64,000 nt of DNA from Chondrus crispus (lineage: Eukaryota; Rhodophyta; Florideophyceae; Gigartinales; Gigartinaceae), in the NCBI RefSeq assembly GCF_000350225.1, contig NW_005179090.1:476628-540627 (forward strand). Reading direction: 5' to 3'. The notes below the pieces were generated by a model. It did no database searches. It was not told the DNA's origin and worked only from the letters and a program-made list of their open reading frames with translations. Below are positions 21,876 through 32,981 of this stretch, one piece after another. Made by a program: the position numbers and the translations under genes. Every line of letters starts with the position of its first letter. Position 1 is the first letter of the stretch.

Positions 21876-22987
21876 GAACAATCGCGCTTTAGGTAAGGAA
21901 TGCTCATAATAGGAGCATGCCTTAACTACAGCGCGATTTTCATGAACCACATAGTTTCGATATCCTTGTAACTCGTTTCTCCAGTCGCATCGCAGCTCGT
22001 CGTTCGTGCATTCAAAGGCATATTTAAGCGGATATTTGATCTTGTCAAATTCAAAATAACGCTCAAGCTATTTTATCGTTCAAGTGATCTTTGATTACTT
22101 CTACTTAATAGAAAATTTGGCATGGTGTCCTTCACATGCAATCTACTTGCGATGTGTGGCGCCCCCAACGTCGACGTTTTGTTTCACTGGGGAATCGAAA
22201 TTCGGAGAGTGATTGAAACGTAACTGTGCTTATATATTATCTGCTGCAGCAGCTGTGCGCACGAAGATATTTCGCTTCTACGGTTTGCCAGATTTGAAAA
22301 GGCAGTAACTTGGGCTACGAAGGGAAATTGCGCTTCAAAAACGCAGGGGGTGACCGGCTGACCTTCGGGTCGTTATTGGCGTCACCTTCGACACCATTTT
22401 CAACCCCAAAAATGTTCCCGCTCGCTGTCGGTGATGACGGTACTTAAACTTGACCCACTCCGTCGCTCGAATCGAAAGCCCCAGCGGGCTCATCCGCAGC
22501 TCGAGAAGTCTGCATTCGCAAGAACAGTGGCTATAGCCCCGCGAGAGACAGATTGCGTCTTGGTTGTGGATCCGTTGAGTGGTAGTCCTTGTCTCCTCTA
22601 CGCCGGCGCACGCAGATCTTTATTCCTTTTTCCCTCTGCACCTGTTTATGAAACACAAATCGGAGGCTAAAAAAGTTAGTTGAAGTATCAGATCGGGGAT
22701 TGTCGCTCTAGAAACGAAACGGTGAGCAATAAATACCACAACACCCATATTCTGGAAAACAAAAGTGGTGAAAGTGGATGAAAACGATCGCGCGACGGCA
22801 CCGGAAGAGACGATTTGCAAATTGCTTCCGGGAGTCCCGCCTCGTTTTCTGCAATGACGGTGAGCGCCCGATAACAAAAAATTCGGGTTTGCTTTTATAT
22901 GTATCCTAGAAATCTAACTTTTGGCAGCAATACGAGAGGACTGTTCCACTTTCGCGCGCTTTTTTCCGTGAGTAAAGGTTAACCTAG
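21876..22987. other. intergenic, no supported gene
   Basis: No frame with a domain. A short imperfect palindrome around GGTGACCGGCTGACCTTCGG lies near 22,350. Confidence 0.45.
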
Positions 22988-23205
22988 TTGCGAGTAAATG
23001 TTCACTCGGTAAAATTCTGGAGTAAACATTTACCGGCAACGTTCAACTCGACATCGAGTGAATGTGAACCTGGTTGCGAGTAAATGTTTACTCGGTAAAA
23101 TTCTGGAGTAAACATTTACCGGCAACGTTCAACTCGACGTCGAGTGAATGTTAATCTGCTTGCGAGTAAAGGTTTACTCTGGAATTTTACGGAGTAAACA
23201 TTTAC
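22988..23205 (+). repeat. 86-bp tandem repeat, about 2.5 copies
   Basis: TTGCGAGTAAATGTT starts copies at 22,988, 23,074 and 23,160 (partial), an exact 86-bp period. Each unit contains GAGTAAACATTTACC and CGAGTGAATGT, so it is itself rich in inverted TTTAC/GTAAA words. Confidence 0.85.
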
Positions 23206-23445
23206 TGTAAATGGCGTTATAACTGTAAGCTGTCTTTTGTTTTAATTTAACGTCTCTTTACTTACACCATCGGTTTATTCCGGTGTATGCCGTTTGTTTA
23301 ACTTAATGTGTACCTTTTCATATACCTTACATCTTTATTTACAACAGAGCTAAGACCCTTGTCCCGCACGGGACAGACTTAACCCACGAGCGACGACGAG
23401 TAAAAGAGGAGTCATCGGTGTCCAGTTCACACAGGTTATGGGCAC

Positions 23446-24372
23446 CTTTCGCTACCCTGCATAACACGATGTCCCAACCACCCGACATCAATCACAACAC
23501 TCTCTACATTGACAAGAACAACCCGATCCCTCCCCCTTCGGAGGAGCCCCAGGCTTAACCATAACCATCACTTCACCTACAGACCTCCACCAACACGATC
23601 CAAGCAACTCCATACAGCCCGTCTCACACAAGGTCATATCTAATATGCACATAGCACAGACTCAGGACAAAGTGACATGCTAAACCACGCGGCCAGCCAC
23701 GACCTTCTCGAAGATCACTACAACGATACCGACGAATAAGAGCCACTCACTGAAGGGCACTGCTGTCTTATCACCCAGAGCCACAACCAACGACCAGTAC
23801 GCCACACCTTCGCTCACCAATATGCCGCCAGTGAATGTCTCAGTTCAGACACATGCAGACCGATCCACCCCCGATGCACGCACGGCAATCTACACTTCCT
23901 CACGTACATCGACGATGCCTCAAGTCAAATCCAGTCACGTGCTCCAAACCTACGCCACTCTAGGGATACAGTACGAGAACAACACATCTCAACAGCGTTA
24001 AGAAAACAACATCGCCGAGAGAATTAATGAAACCCTCATGAATGCGGCAAAAGCAAACTTACATCACCTAAAACTGCCTACAACAGACTGTGGATACGCG
24101 AAACAATACTCTGCCTACAAGTACAACATCCTCCCTCACAGCGCAACCCAGCGCCATACACGTTGTGTCACAACCAGCCGGCGAAACCCAAACAACTTTT
24201 CATCTTCAGTCAGCTCGGGACCCTGCCGATCTATGCACACAACAAGAAACTTGTGTCACGGAGCCGACTGGTACGCTATATGTTTGCCAACAGCCCCCGC
24301 TCGATCACCGCTCAAGAAACCAACAGGAACCAAAAATAGATCCCGGACAGCACGATCCCAAAGCATGAACAA
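23446..24372 (+). mobile_element. Copia retrotransposon remnant (PBS and integrase)
   Basis: GGTTATGGGCACC at 23,446, just after a sequence ending CACACA, fits the Copia-type primer-binding site complementary to the anticodon half of initiator tRNA-Met. Degraded integrase follows: FLTYIDDAS near 23,905; ENNIAERINETLMNAAKANL near 24,003-24,062, holding the catalytic Glu of AERxN after an in-frame stop; HHLKLPTTDCGYAKQYSAY; and, in another frame, QLGTLPIYAHNKKLVSRSRL near 24,212-24,270. Gag and reverse transcriptase are not visible. The upstream LTR would cover roughly 23,220-23,445; its limits are unclear. Confidence 0.65.
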
Positions 24373-25309
24373 TTAATACCTCGCAGCGTTTCGTTCTGCT
24401 ACATACAGAACCACACGGGAGCTGTCAATGATCGTAAAGCAGTATGCGTCGCCAGAGGCGATCGTATCACACCTGGCAAGCACTATAGAACAATTCCGTA
24501 CCGCGACCGCCCCGGGGAGATAATAACCGTGCAGGAGGACGAGTGCTACTGTAGCGAGCGGGTGTACACGCGCCTGCCGCCGTGTACAGTAGTACCCCAA
24601 GGGTCGGACGTGGGACAGCCGGTAGCAGCGGGCGTGGCCACGGGTCACACGTGGTACAACCGTCGTAGGACGGACGTTAGCAGCGGGCGTGGCCACGGGC
24701 ACACGTGTATAATCCGTACGGTGGCTAATTAGTAAGTAGTAGTTATTGGCACAATTTAAGTAATTGTGTACAGTATCTGGTACACAGTAAGTGGCAGATA
24801 CTGTAGCGGGACAGGTTTCCGGGCGTCCTTAGGGGTTAAGACCGGGGACACCTGCTTGTTCCTGTAAAGAGGATGCCGACTTGCCTCCCTTCCCTTTACG
24901 GCTAACTGCTATTACGTTCCGGTTTCTCTTTCAGTCTCAGGCTTCAAACTCATGACTGGCCGTCTGGTTATAACACCACCATCCGGCTGCGCGTCACCGG
25001 CCATGTCAGCCTTCCCTCTTTGGGAGGCCACCCGTACGGTTTGCGTTCGCGCGTGTGTAACCCAGCGGCGCGCGCTCCCTTACCTCTAACCCCCCTCGTT
25101 TTGGAGTGGTCGGGACGAAGGTAGTTATACCACATTTTGGTACTCTTGTAGAGGGTATAACAATTGTTTCGATGGCCAAAAAATACCGACAGGGTACTGG
25201 CAGGGCATCGAAATTTTTGATTCGCGCAGAGGTCGCGCGACGTTTATAAGCTCGGTTTTTTCGTGCAGTGTATGTACCGCATGGCGAGTTCGTCTCGTCG
25301 CAATGCTAA
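24373..25309. other. unclassified stretch with a 22-bp direct repeat
   Basis: No gene is supported. TAGCAGCGGGCGTGGCCACG occurs at 24,623 and again at 24,678 (55 bp apart) in GC-rich sequence with many ACACGTG words, reminiscent of the LTRs further right. Confidence 0.45.
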
Positions 25310-26215
25310 GTAGAGGCTAAAATATCTCCCGTAGCTGTCGAACAATGCTTAGAACGCAACGAAAAAGGTTTGGCGACATTGATGCCAGGTTATGACGATG
25401 TCTCTTTTCTTATGGCTCTTTGCAACGCAGTGCACCTCAAATGTGAAGCGCACTTGAATCCGACTTCCAGAACCGTCACGCCGGGTCTTTACAGTCTCTG
25501 GTTTCTCTCTTCGCAGGTAACGACGGAATTATTCGCGGACGCGTTCAACGAAAGCGGAGTCGTGGAGTCCTACTGTAACGCGGATCCACATGATGACCTT
25601 TTTGGCTCCCTTAGTACATGGCAAGACATGAAAAAGGACATTGAAGGCCCACGTGGTAATCCACCATTCGAAAAAGAGTTTCTACATGAAGTAGTTTCCG
25701 CATTTGAAAAGGGCGCCCGTGGTATTGCGCCGTACTGCCGTTGTGTCCTGCTACCCCTGGGAGAGTCTTACGAACTCCTGGCGCGAATAAGCTCCCTTTC
25801 TTCGAAAAGTATTCTGCTTGTGCGCATACCGCCTAGGTCTCTTCCATTTCGTGTCCCAGACACATACTTTGCATACACAACAAGTGCCGCCTATCACCAG
25901 TTCCATGAGCTTGGTCCCTTCATCTGGCTTAATCGTGAGTACATCGCAAAATATCCCCTGGCGACGGATGTGGAGCAACTATACTACCACTATATATTCA
26001 GGTCTTGTGCAAACCCGTCGCGCGTAGAAGTGTTCCTCGAAAGCTTCAGAGAAGCTTTCCGAGTTTCTCGGATCTGCAATCTGTGCAGAGGAGAAATGAC
26101 CCCGCCTGATTACCGAAAAAAGGGTTTTGAAGGGGAGAAGTATCAACTGTTCCTCTCATCTGAACTTGTTTACCTGTCGAAAAGACATAGATGGCTGGGC
26201 GCTTCTTGGTGTTAG
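25310..26215 (+). CDS. PCIF1-like N6-adenosine methyltransferase-type ORF
   Basis: The open frame runs from about 25,310 to 26,215; the first ATG is at 25,382 (MPGYDDVSFL). DDLFGSLSTW followed by GPRGNPPFEKEFLHEVVSAF near 25,595-25,700 matches the layout of the PCIF1 methyltransferase domain. There an NPPF motif binds the methylated adenine and is preceded by a FGSxG-like strand. LLPLGESYELL and FIWLNREYIAKYPL fit the following strands and helices. PCIF1 methylates cap-adjacent 2'-O-methyladenosine; distant relatives also sit in mobile elements. The WW domain is absent and the C-terminus carries only one CxxC (CNLC). The frame ends 343 bp before a pogo-like element. Whether it is a host gene, an exon or a transposon gene is open. 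Confidence 0.5.
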   Translation, partial: VEAKISPVAVEQCLERNEKGLATLMPGYDDVSFLMALCNAVHLKCEAHLNPTSRTVTPGLYSLWFLSSQVTTELFADAFNESGVVESYCNADPHDDLFGSLSTWQDMKKDIEGPRGNPPFEKEFLHEVVSAFEKGARGIAPYCRCVLLPLGESYELLARISSLSSKSILLVRIPPRSLPFRVPDTYFAYTTSAAYHQFHELGPFIWLNREYIAKYPLATDVEQLYYHYIFRSCANPSRVEVFLESFREAFRVSRICNLCRGEMTPPDYRKKGFEGEKYQLFLSSELVYLSKRHRWLGASWC

Positions 26216-26731
26216 AGCCACAAGCCATGCAGCAGTCGAGCTCCGGATCGAAGCTTGGGTCGGAACTAATTTGCTTTGTCGAAGATTGCATGCCGCCCAA
26301 TCCTCTGAGCAAGTTTCGCTCTGCAAAGCAAGAATTGATGTCTTGCGGGTACGGTTGAACGAAAGAGAAGTGCAGCGAAGGCGATGCCGATAGATGGGAA
26401 GAGCTCGGGGAGAGAAAAGTTGAGCGACATGATATCCAGAAGAAAAACGACGACGAGGGGTTCAATTCAACAGTCACGTATACACGAGAATCCGAGGTCA
26501 GGGGGTATGAGAAACGAAATTTCCAAATTTTGCCGAACCCTGCGGACTGATTACAGTAGCCTTCTCACTGGGGCATTTTGGAACATGGGGAATTTTGGAA
26601 CACCCTTAATTTTGATACCAGCCTACGTAGCATTCCACGTTTCATTGCCCCGGCAGATCCGCGGTTTCTATGGAACCTGTATCCACAAACCGCACTCCAG
26701 GAGACGTCTGAAGGCTACATTGACGACGCGC

Positions 26732-27761
26732 ATGGGCACCATGTCACCATCTATGCGAGCACAGTCGCTAGCACACAAGCAAAGAATAGCAAACGCCCAT
26801 ATTGAACGATGGCGGAGCCACCGAGCGTTGGATCTCCTCAAAAAAGGATACAGCTGTCGGAAGACTGCTTCGCACAGTGGTGTATCCAACACCACAGCTT
26901 TTCGTATCAAGAAAAATTCACTGCAGGGGGCGATTTTGGGCTGTAAAAAACTGCTTGACCGCCTAAATTATCGACCAGGCCCTGCTCAAATTATATCACC
27001 GCCAGAAGAAGAGCTTGTTGTTCAAAGGGCACTCGTCTGCGCAAAGAGAGGCTTCGCAATCAATAACAACGATCTGGTCTCAGTTTTTGCACAAATTAGC
27101 AGTGACGGTCACCAACCGTTTCGGCGAGGTGTTCCTTCCCCGGACACAATTCGTAGTTTCAGAACCCGTCACAGAGAGCTCGCGTACATGGTCTCCGAAA
27201 ATGTTTCTACAGCACGTTATGCTGCAGAAAATATATCGCACACGAAAAGTCTTGAAACCGTACTCCAGAACGTGTGTTCAGAACAAAAATCTAAAATTCA
27301 AAAATGACAACAAACTGATATGGAACTTTGACGAAACGGCAGTGCTTGGAGAGTACGGCAAAAAATAAGATGTTATGCAGCACCTTATTTCATGGCAGAG
27401 CTGTAGCGGAGGTGCTCGTATTGCTGTTAGAGACGCCGGAAAGCATCTAACAGCTGGTATTGCCATTGCTGCAGATGGTAATGTTGCCCCTCTATTCATA
27501 ATCGCATCTGGAAAAATGTATGTCAATCTGGAAGAAGCCATTACCAGAGGAAGATTTTACTGACAAGGAAGGGAATTTTCATTGGCTTTTCCGTGATGAT
27601 TGGTGGCCTAAGGAAACAACGCTTTCGGTAACAAAAAAGGATCGATTGATAGAACAGTAATTGTCGATGTCATCAAACACATGGACACTCATGCAAGAAA
27701 AACCATACCCCATTCGAAGAAAAATTTTCTTTTTGTCGATGGACATAGCTCACTTTAGAGT
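26732..27761 (+). pseudogene. pogo/CENP-B-type transposase, 5' half
   Basis: ATG at 26,732 (MGTMSPSMRAQ) lies inside the left inverted repeat. A psq-type helix-turn-helix (RALDLLKKGYSCRKTAS, about 26,822-26,875) is followed by a CENP-B-type second DNA-binding region (SPPEEELVVQRALVCAKRGF). After a frameshift near 27,290 the DDE_1 core begins: NFDETAVLGEYG (first Asp near 27,327) and AGKHLTAGIAIAADG. The second catalytic Asp is in NFLFVDGHSS, just before the Gypsy insertion. Further stops occur at 27,366 and after VNLEEAITRGRFY. The reading resumes at 55,257. The protein would cut at the inverted repeats and insert at TA. It is inactive. Confidence 0.85.
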
Positions 27762-28392
27762 TGTGGCATAATTGCCAACGACTACTGTATACATTAGATT
27801 TGAAATTAGATCTAGATCTCGCTGTAAGGTACGGACCTTACAGCGTGCACGCGCGCTTATCTTATAGCCCGCGCGCCCGCACACGGGTACGACCCGTGTG
27901 CTGTCAGCCCGATGACTGACAGTATTACAGTGCGGGACGACCCGCACTGGTATAGTAGCACGGTACTGTACTATAGTATGATAACTTCGATCTGTATATT
28001 AAATAGGAGGAAGGGCACTGGCGGAGAGAGGAACAAGGTAGCTTAGTCACGATCCACGACCGCGGCGAAACCCTCCAGCTTACTCTAATTAGGCGACAAC
28101 TTCGCACGCCTTTTTAGTTAGGAACCCGCACGGGTCGGGTTGCGCGACACGCGAGCGAGCCGGGATCCGCTCCTGCGCGTCAGCGCTGGTACGTCACCCA
28201 GCGCTGCTCCGGGTCGTTGAGGCGTCGATCCACTCGTGCGTGCGCGCGACCTACCCCGACCCGCTCTACCACACTGCTATCGGGCCTGTGCCCGGTTCTG
28301 TGAGCACGAGAAGTCCCCCGTCTTCCGCCGATCAAGGGTCACCGTCGGACTGTTAGCAACACCCCTCCGCCGTTGGGGGTTTTTACGCTACA
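27762..28392 (+). repeat. 5' LTR of element A
   Basis: A 631-bp LTR, TGTGGC...GCTACA. It differs from the 3' LTR by scattered substitutions and lacks a short GC-rich duplication (about 18 bp) present there. Its last 20 bases resemble the end of the B LTRs, so A and B are sister families. Confidence 0.9.
27995..28004 (+). promoter_or_regulatory. TATA-like box of the A LTR
   Basis: TATATTAAAT sits mid-LTR, and the B LTRs keep GTATATTAAATA at the matching place (minus strand 46,424-46,413). This is the likely start region of the genomic transcript. Confidence 0.4.
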
Positions 28393-28393
28393 G

Positions 28394-28411
28394 TGGTCTC
28401 CCGACCTAGAA
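28394..28411 (+). other. primer-binding site candidate of element A
   Basis: TGGTCTCCCGACCTAGAA begins 1 nt after the 5' LTR, and the same 13 or more bases follow the B 5' LTR. TGG is expected for pairing with a tRNA CCA end; I could not identify the tRNA. Confidence 0.6.
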
Positions 28412-28470
28412 GACCCTCGCAGATCGTCACGAGAAGATCGTCACTTTCCTCCGCGTCCGAACGGGTCGAG

Positions 28471-31041
28471 ATGAGCCAGGAGTACGAACCTTCCATCCGC
28501 TCCGAGGCGGCGGACCCGAGTCCGGCCGCTATGCCAGCCACATCCGCCACGTCAGGCGACGGCGACGCAGGTCTTCGAGACCGCGAACCGTCGCCGGGGT
28601 CCTCCGAAGAACAAGCGTCGGCGATGTTTGAACTGATAGCAGAATACATCGAAGAAGTACGTACTTCGCTCCGTGTAGACGTATCGGACGCCGTGTACTC
28701 TCGTTGTATGGCCGAACTCCGCTCCCTGCGTGAAGGGAGGTTCGACCGGGTCAGCCAATCGTTCGAGAATCTCCGAGCACTAATGGACGAGTTGCACTCG
28801 CGACTAGTGCTCGTCGAAGACTCACGCCTCTTTTCGCCCAGACCGTCCGGGCAAGATCGTCCCAAAATGCCGACCTATACGAGACAACCTGACGAACGAC
28901 CGTCCCCGTCGGCGGAACAGTTGGGTAAGTTCGCGCACCTCTCCGCCGAGCTCAAGGCCACGCATCGGCGTGCCCGTGACATGGAACGTACCATGGCCGA
29001 AAGGCTACCCGGTGCCCCCCCGAGACGGCCCGGAGGTGCCGTACCTCCGGGTGCAGCCGCGTCACAAGGATGGCGTCCGACTGGGGCCGACCCCAATCAG
29101 GACGCAGGAGAAAGACGACCGCCGGTGAACGCCAACGTGGCGTCCGAGACCCAAGCTCTTCCACCTGCCGCCGGAAGCAGGTGGCGGACCGGACGAGCGC
29201 CGTATCGCGACGACCCCGACCATGGAGGAGCCGCCCGCGGATCCAAAAAACCTGTGTTCTCCGTCGATCCCTACTGGGGCGGCTACCGGCCGGTGGATTA
29301 CGGCGAGCATCCCGGTCCGATAGACGTCCGTAAGCTACCTGTCACCCCCTTCGGCACGTTAGGTCCCGCCGAACGCGTACTTGAGCCGGTACATACGATG
29401 ATCCAAGAGTTCAGCGCCGTCGCTGACTATCGAATGTACCGCTTGGATACCACCTCGAGGCTCGTCACCTCGGGTGACGCGGGACGGATCGCGAAGTACG
29501 TTCAACGCTGTCGTGGGATCCTTCCCACGATGAGGAGCTTTGACGGTATGAACCGGATCCAACTCCTACCGTTACTGAAGGATATCCGAATAACCTTCAA
29601 CTCGCAACACCTGACCGAAAGTGTTGCGGTACGAGTCCTCGCGCACTTCTTGGAGCGCAACGCAGAGCGTCTGCATACGAGTTATACAATGCGTGGCCTC
29701 CGCGCCGGCCAGCTACACGACGACGTGAGCTGGCCGGGGCTCGTGAACCAGTTCCTCAAGCGCTACCTAACTCACGACGTATTAGGAGAAGCGTACGACG
29801 CTGTCGCAACGGCGCGACAGCAATCCCACGAAACGGAAAGCACGTTTGCGGACCAGCTCGAAACCGCCGCGTTCCGGTGCACGGCAGTGTTCTCCGAACA
29901 GTCCCTCGCGCACTACTTCGTGCGGGGACCTGCACCTGCCACCCGTACCGTAGTTTCCGAAACTGTACAGCGGCTGCCGAGCCGCCAGAAGACCGATCTT
30001 CCAACGATCCGCCGTACCGCAACGGCAGAAGAGACCACGTACCGCGCTCGGCACGGTTCACCCCTGCCGGATACGAAACCGGCAGGGAAAGCTGGCAAGA
30101 CTACAAAGTCCGCCGCAACAAGTTCGCCCGCCTCAATCCTCCATATCGGGGAGGATGAGTGGCAGGCCGACCCAGTCCTCATTACTCAAGGGGCATTGCC
30201 GGTGGGAGGCCGAACTCCCTCACCGATTTTGACCGGAACAACATCAAGTTACGCGACAGCGTTCGCCGCCACTCCAAGAGGAGCAAGGGAAACGGACCCC
30301 CGGGTCACAGAACTCGACATCTCGGACCGAGCTGCAGGAGGCCAAGCACCCCGCGTGCCCCTCCTCACCGATGAGGAAGCGCGCCACGCGGCGACCTTCG
30401 CCTCCACGGACGGCAGCGCGTATGTGGGCTGGTTATGCCAAACGTACGGACACGCCATGTACGCCTGCCTGTTCCTGTCGCCGGAACAACGTATGTTCGC
30501 AGCGTACAAGAACTACCGCTACCAGATGGAGACGCACCCCGGTGCGCGTAACCTCCTCCAGCAGTCAGTTAGTGAGAGCTGTCCCCTGCGTCAAAGTTTC
30601 GCGAATCGATCGGGTGGGGGCGCACGCTTCGCCCCACATGGAGTCGGGTATCGTCCTAACGAGCTCGATCGCCGGGATCGACCCGACTACCGCCAGGTGG
30701 ACGCAAGGTATCCCCTTCAAGGAGGGAGAGGGGACCGAAACCGTTCTCAGTTACCGCAACAGGTACAGAACGCAATCATGTACCTGCAAGATTGGGTAGA
30801 GGATCCGTACCCTCTACCCGAGGAGGGTCACGAAGGAGAACCGATTCTCCCTGTCCCTCAGATCCTGCGACGTCCGATCGTCGCAGCTCAAGGTCAAGAA
30901 GTACCCGAGTACTTCGCCAATGACGCACGGCCGCAGTGGAGGAATCGTCCCGGCCCACGCGGCCAAGGACCCGACGAAGGCCTGGCTACAGATAGCCAGG
31001 AAGTTAGCTCCGATAGCACGGGTAGTTCAAGAAAAGGGTAA
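28471..31041 (+). CDS. gag: Gag polyprotein of element A
   Basis: ATG 28,471 (MSQEYEPS) opens an 856-codon frame without stops. An acidic, Pro-rich start is followed by a helical region (FELIAEYIEEVRTSL). A Retrotrans_gag-type capsid core lies at about residues 350-500 (SWPGLVNQFLKRYL, TFADQLETAAF). A nucleocapsid zinc knuckle at nucleotides 30,421-30,465 follows: in B it reads CWPCCTYGHAMYA, here GWLCQTYGHAMYAC, so the first Cys is lost. Gag would form the virus-like particle and bind genomic RNA. A +1-nt difference from B just before the end (TCAAGAAAAGGGTAA) stops A gag 16 nt into the pol overlap. The length is otherwise preserved, so it is the least damaged ORF of the stack. Confidence 0.85.
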   Translation: MSQEYEPSIRSEAADPSPAAMPATSATSGDGDAGLRDREPSPGSSEEQASAMFELIAEYIEEVRTSLRVDVSDAVYSRCMAELRSLREGRFDRVSQSFENLRALMDELHSRLVLVEDSRLFSPRPSGQDRPKMPTYTRQPDERPSPSAEQLGKFAHLSAELKATHRRARDMERTMAERLPGAPPRRPGGAVPPGAAASQGWRPTGADPNQDAGERRPPVNANVASETQALPPAAGSRWRTGRAPYRDDPDHGGAARGSKKPVFSVDPYWGGYRPVDYGEHPGPIDVRKLPVTPFGTLGPAERVLEPVHTMIQEFSAVADYRMYRLDTTSRLVTSGDAGRIAKYVQRCRGILPTMRSFDGMNRIQLLPLLKDIRITFNSQHLTESVAVRVLAHFLERNAERLHTSYTMRGLRAGQLHDDVSWPGLVNQFLKRYLTHDVLGEAYDAVATARQQSHETESTFADQLETAAFRCTAVFSEQSLAHYFVRGPAPATRTVVSETVQRLPSRQKTDLPTIRRTATAEETTYRARHGSPLPDTKPAGKAGKTTKSAATSSPASILHIGEDEWQADPVLITQGALPVGGRTPSPILTGTTSSYATAFAATPRGARETDPRVTELDISDRAAGGQAPRVPLLTDEEARHAATFASTDGSAYVGWLCQTYGHAMYACLFLSPEQRMFAAYKNYRYQMETHPGARNLLQQSVSESCPLRQSFANRSGGGARFAPHGVGYRPNELDRRDRPDYRQVDARYPLQGGRGDRNRSQLPQQVQNAIMYLQDWVEDPYPLPEEGHEGEPILPVPQILRRPIVAAQGQEVPEYFANDARPQWRNRPGPRGQGPDEGLATDSQEVSSDSTGSSRKG

Positions 31042-32299
31042 AGACGGTTACGTACACGCGGTCGCGTGAGCCGTCTTGTCCCCTCGAACTAGACCGTACC
31101 CCACGTGTTCACCAAGGGCACGGGGGTTATTTGCCTATAATATATCCCCCGCCGCCGGACACGAGCATGGGAATTCCTGCAACGCCGACACAGGCGGGAG
31201 CGAACGTCGAGGCTTCCGTTAGCTCGACGTCAAAAGGGACCCAAACCGGGACGCCCGAAGTCCCGGTGTTGTGTAACCTACGCGAAGGGGGCAACGAAGA
31301 CCGTCAAGAGCCGGTCGACCCCCTGACTCCAGTGAGTCAAGACCCGCCAACAAATTTTCCGGTACGTACGGACCCGAGTACCCGAGAGGGCGTCACTGAA
31401 TCGCGGACGCCCCGCGACTCGGGCAGAAGGAAACGCAAGAGGGGCCAGAACCGTAGGCGACGACCTCGGCGAAACGATCTCGCCGACAAGGTGGCGCATA
31501 AGGTGGTGGACGGCATCGTATGCCTAATGACGTCGAAAATATATAACTTCTTGGGCTCTGTGGTCACCGAAAGCAATGCGTTCAAACCTCACACGATCGC
31601 CGTCGATATGTGCTCGAGGTACAACTTAGTGAGAAAGGCCGATCTCCCTCCCGACTGGACCCGCTACGTAATACGGGACGCGCCATTACCCCGACTGGCT
31701 GGCGCGAACAGCAACCGACTTCGACTTACGGCGGTCGTCCGCCTCGTGGTCCGGTTGCGGAACACGACGTTCCGCATACCTTTCGTGGTGGCCGAACAGC
31801 TCGCTGTTCCCGTTCTGTTGGGTACGGCGTTCATCGATGTGCACATGCGCAGCATAGACATCGACAGACCGAAGCTCGAACTTCGTCAAGGTGGCTCCGT
31901 AGCCATAGTCGACGGAAAGGGGGCGCCGACTCCCCTTACCAGGCGGCATGGACGTCAAACGAGCCAGCCGGATGTACGGGATGAGACCATGCAGGCGATC
32001 CGAATCGCCCGCTGGGTTACCATCCCCGCGATGTCGCAAGCCCGAGTGCGTGTGACAATTGCGGGGAGGGGCCTCGTTTTCCTGGAGCCAAAGCTCTCAC
32101 TCCAACATCGACATGGAGTGAGGCTGACGAATGGCGTCGCGAAGGTCCTACCGAATGTGACCTTCGACGGTCATCGTCCTAAATTTCTCGCAACGAGAGA
32201 GGCGGCTTCCGAAGCACACCGTCGTGGGATACGCGAAGCGCAACCCCCTCGCCATCCTCACGCCCGAAAGTAGGGTCGCCGAGGGGATCGCGCACGCGC
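31026..32299 (+). pseudogene. pol: Pol of element A, N-terminal part with protease
   Basis: The pol frame opens at 31,026, overlapping the end of gag. After a low-complexity linker rich in Arg/Lys (about 31,410-31,480) comes the aspartic protease. The active-site Asp is at codon 31,605 in AVDMCSRYNLV, where Gypsy proteases usually have D(T/S)G; VLLGTAFIDVH is the second family motif. One extra G near 32,170 shifts the frame. The correct continuation (VGYAKRNPLAILTPE...GIAHAL) is cut by insertion of element B at 32,300 and resumes at 46,714 (HLTDLTDQV). The protease would process Gag-Pol in the particle. Confidence 0.8.
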
Positions 32300-32981
32300 T
32301 GTAGCATAAACACCCCCAGCGATAGGGGTGTATGCGCAGTTCGACCGAGACCCTTGTCGATCAGGAAGACAGGGGTGAAGCGGGACACCAGGTAACGGCA
32401 CCGGGCAGCGGGCCCGGGTAGCGTGGTAGAGCGGGAACGGGGAGGACGCCGGTACGCGCGAGCGGTTCCACGCCTCGACGCCCCGGCGCGGTACTGGGTA
32501 ACGATCCAGTACCGACGAGCAGAGGGAGAGCCGGCTCGTGGGCGTACCGCGCGCGTCCTCAACCCGCACTCGGTGCCGTTCTAAGGTAGTAAGCGAGCGC
32601 TACCTTAGAATAAGCCGGAAGTCGGACCTTGACGGTCGGTGGGTGACAAGTCCGTGCTTGTCCTCCTCCACCGCAGTTTGTCCGCTCCATATTTAATATA
32701 CAAAACAATCTACAACTCTACAGTACCGAAGTACTGTAGTGGACTACTGCAGTACAATTCGGACCGTACTGTAATACTGTCAGCCATCGGGGCTGACAGT
32801 ACACGTGTGCGCGCGCGCTTCCGTCCCGCGCGATACACGTGTACATGTGTTCACGTGTGGGCCCTGTACCCGAGGGGTACACGTGGCCACGCGCGGTGGT
32901 ACTGTAGAGCATCGGGCTCTACAGCACTAGATCCGTTGTTGATCTAATCTAACTAAAAAGCCCCAGGGGGGTTATACTACA
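32300..32981 (-). repeat. 3' LTR of element B
   Basis: A 682-bp LTR, reading TGTAGCATAAAC at its + strand left end and ATACTACA at its right. In the first 75 bp it differs from the other LTR at five sites, four of them transitions. Confidence 0.92.

Noticed and set aside
26384..26731. N-terminal part of the long frame 26,384-27,307 as transposase
   Set aside because: It begins outside the element's left inverted repeat (26,559); the first ATG inside is at 26,732.
28383..28865. minus-strand frame over the start of A gag
   Set aside because: Shadow of gag; Ser/Arg-rich with no counterpart motif.
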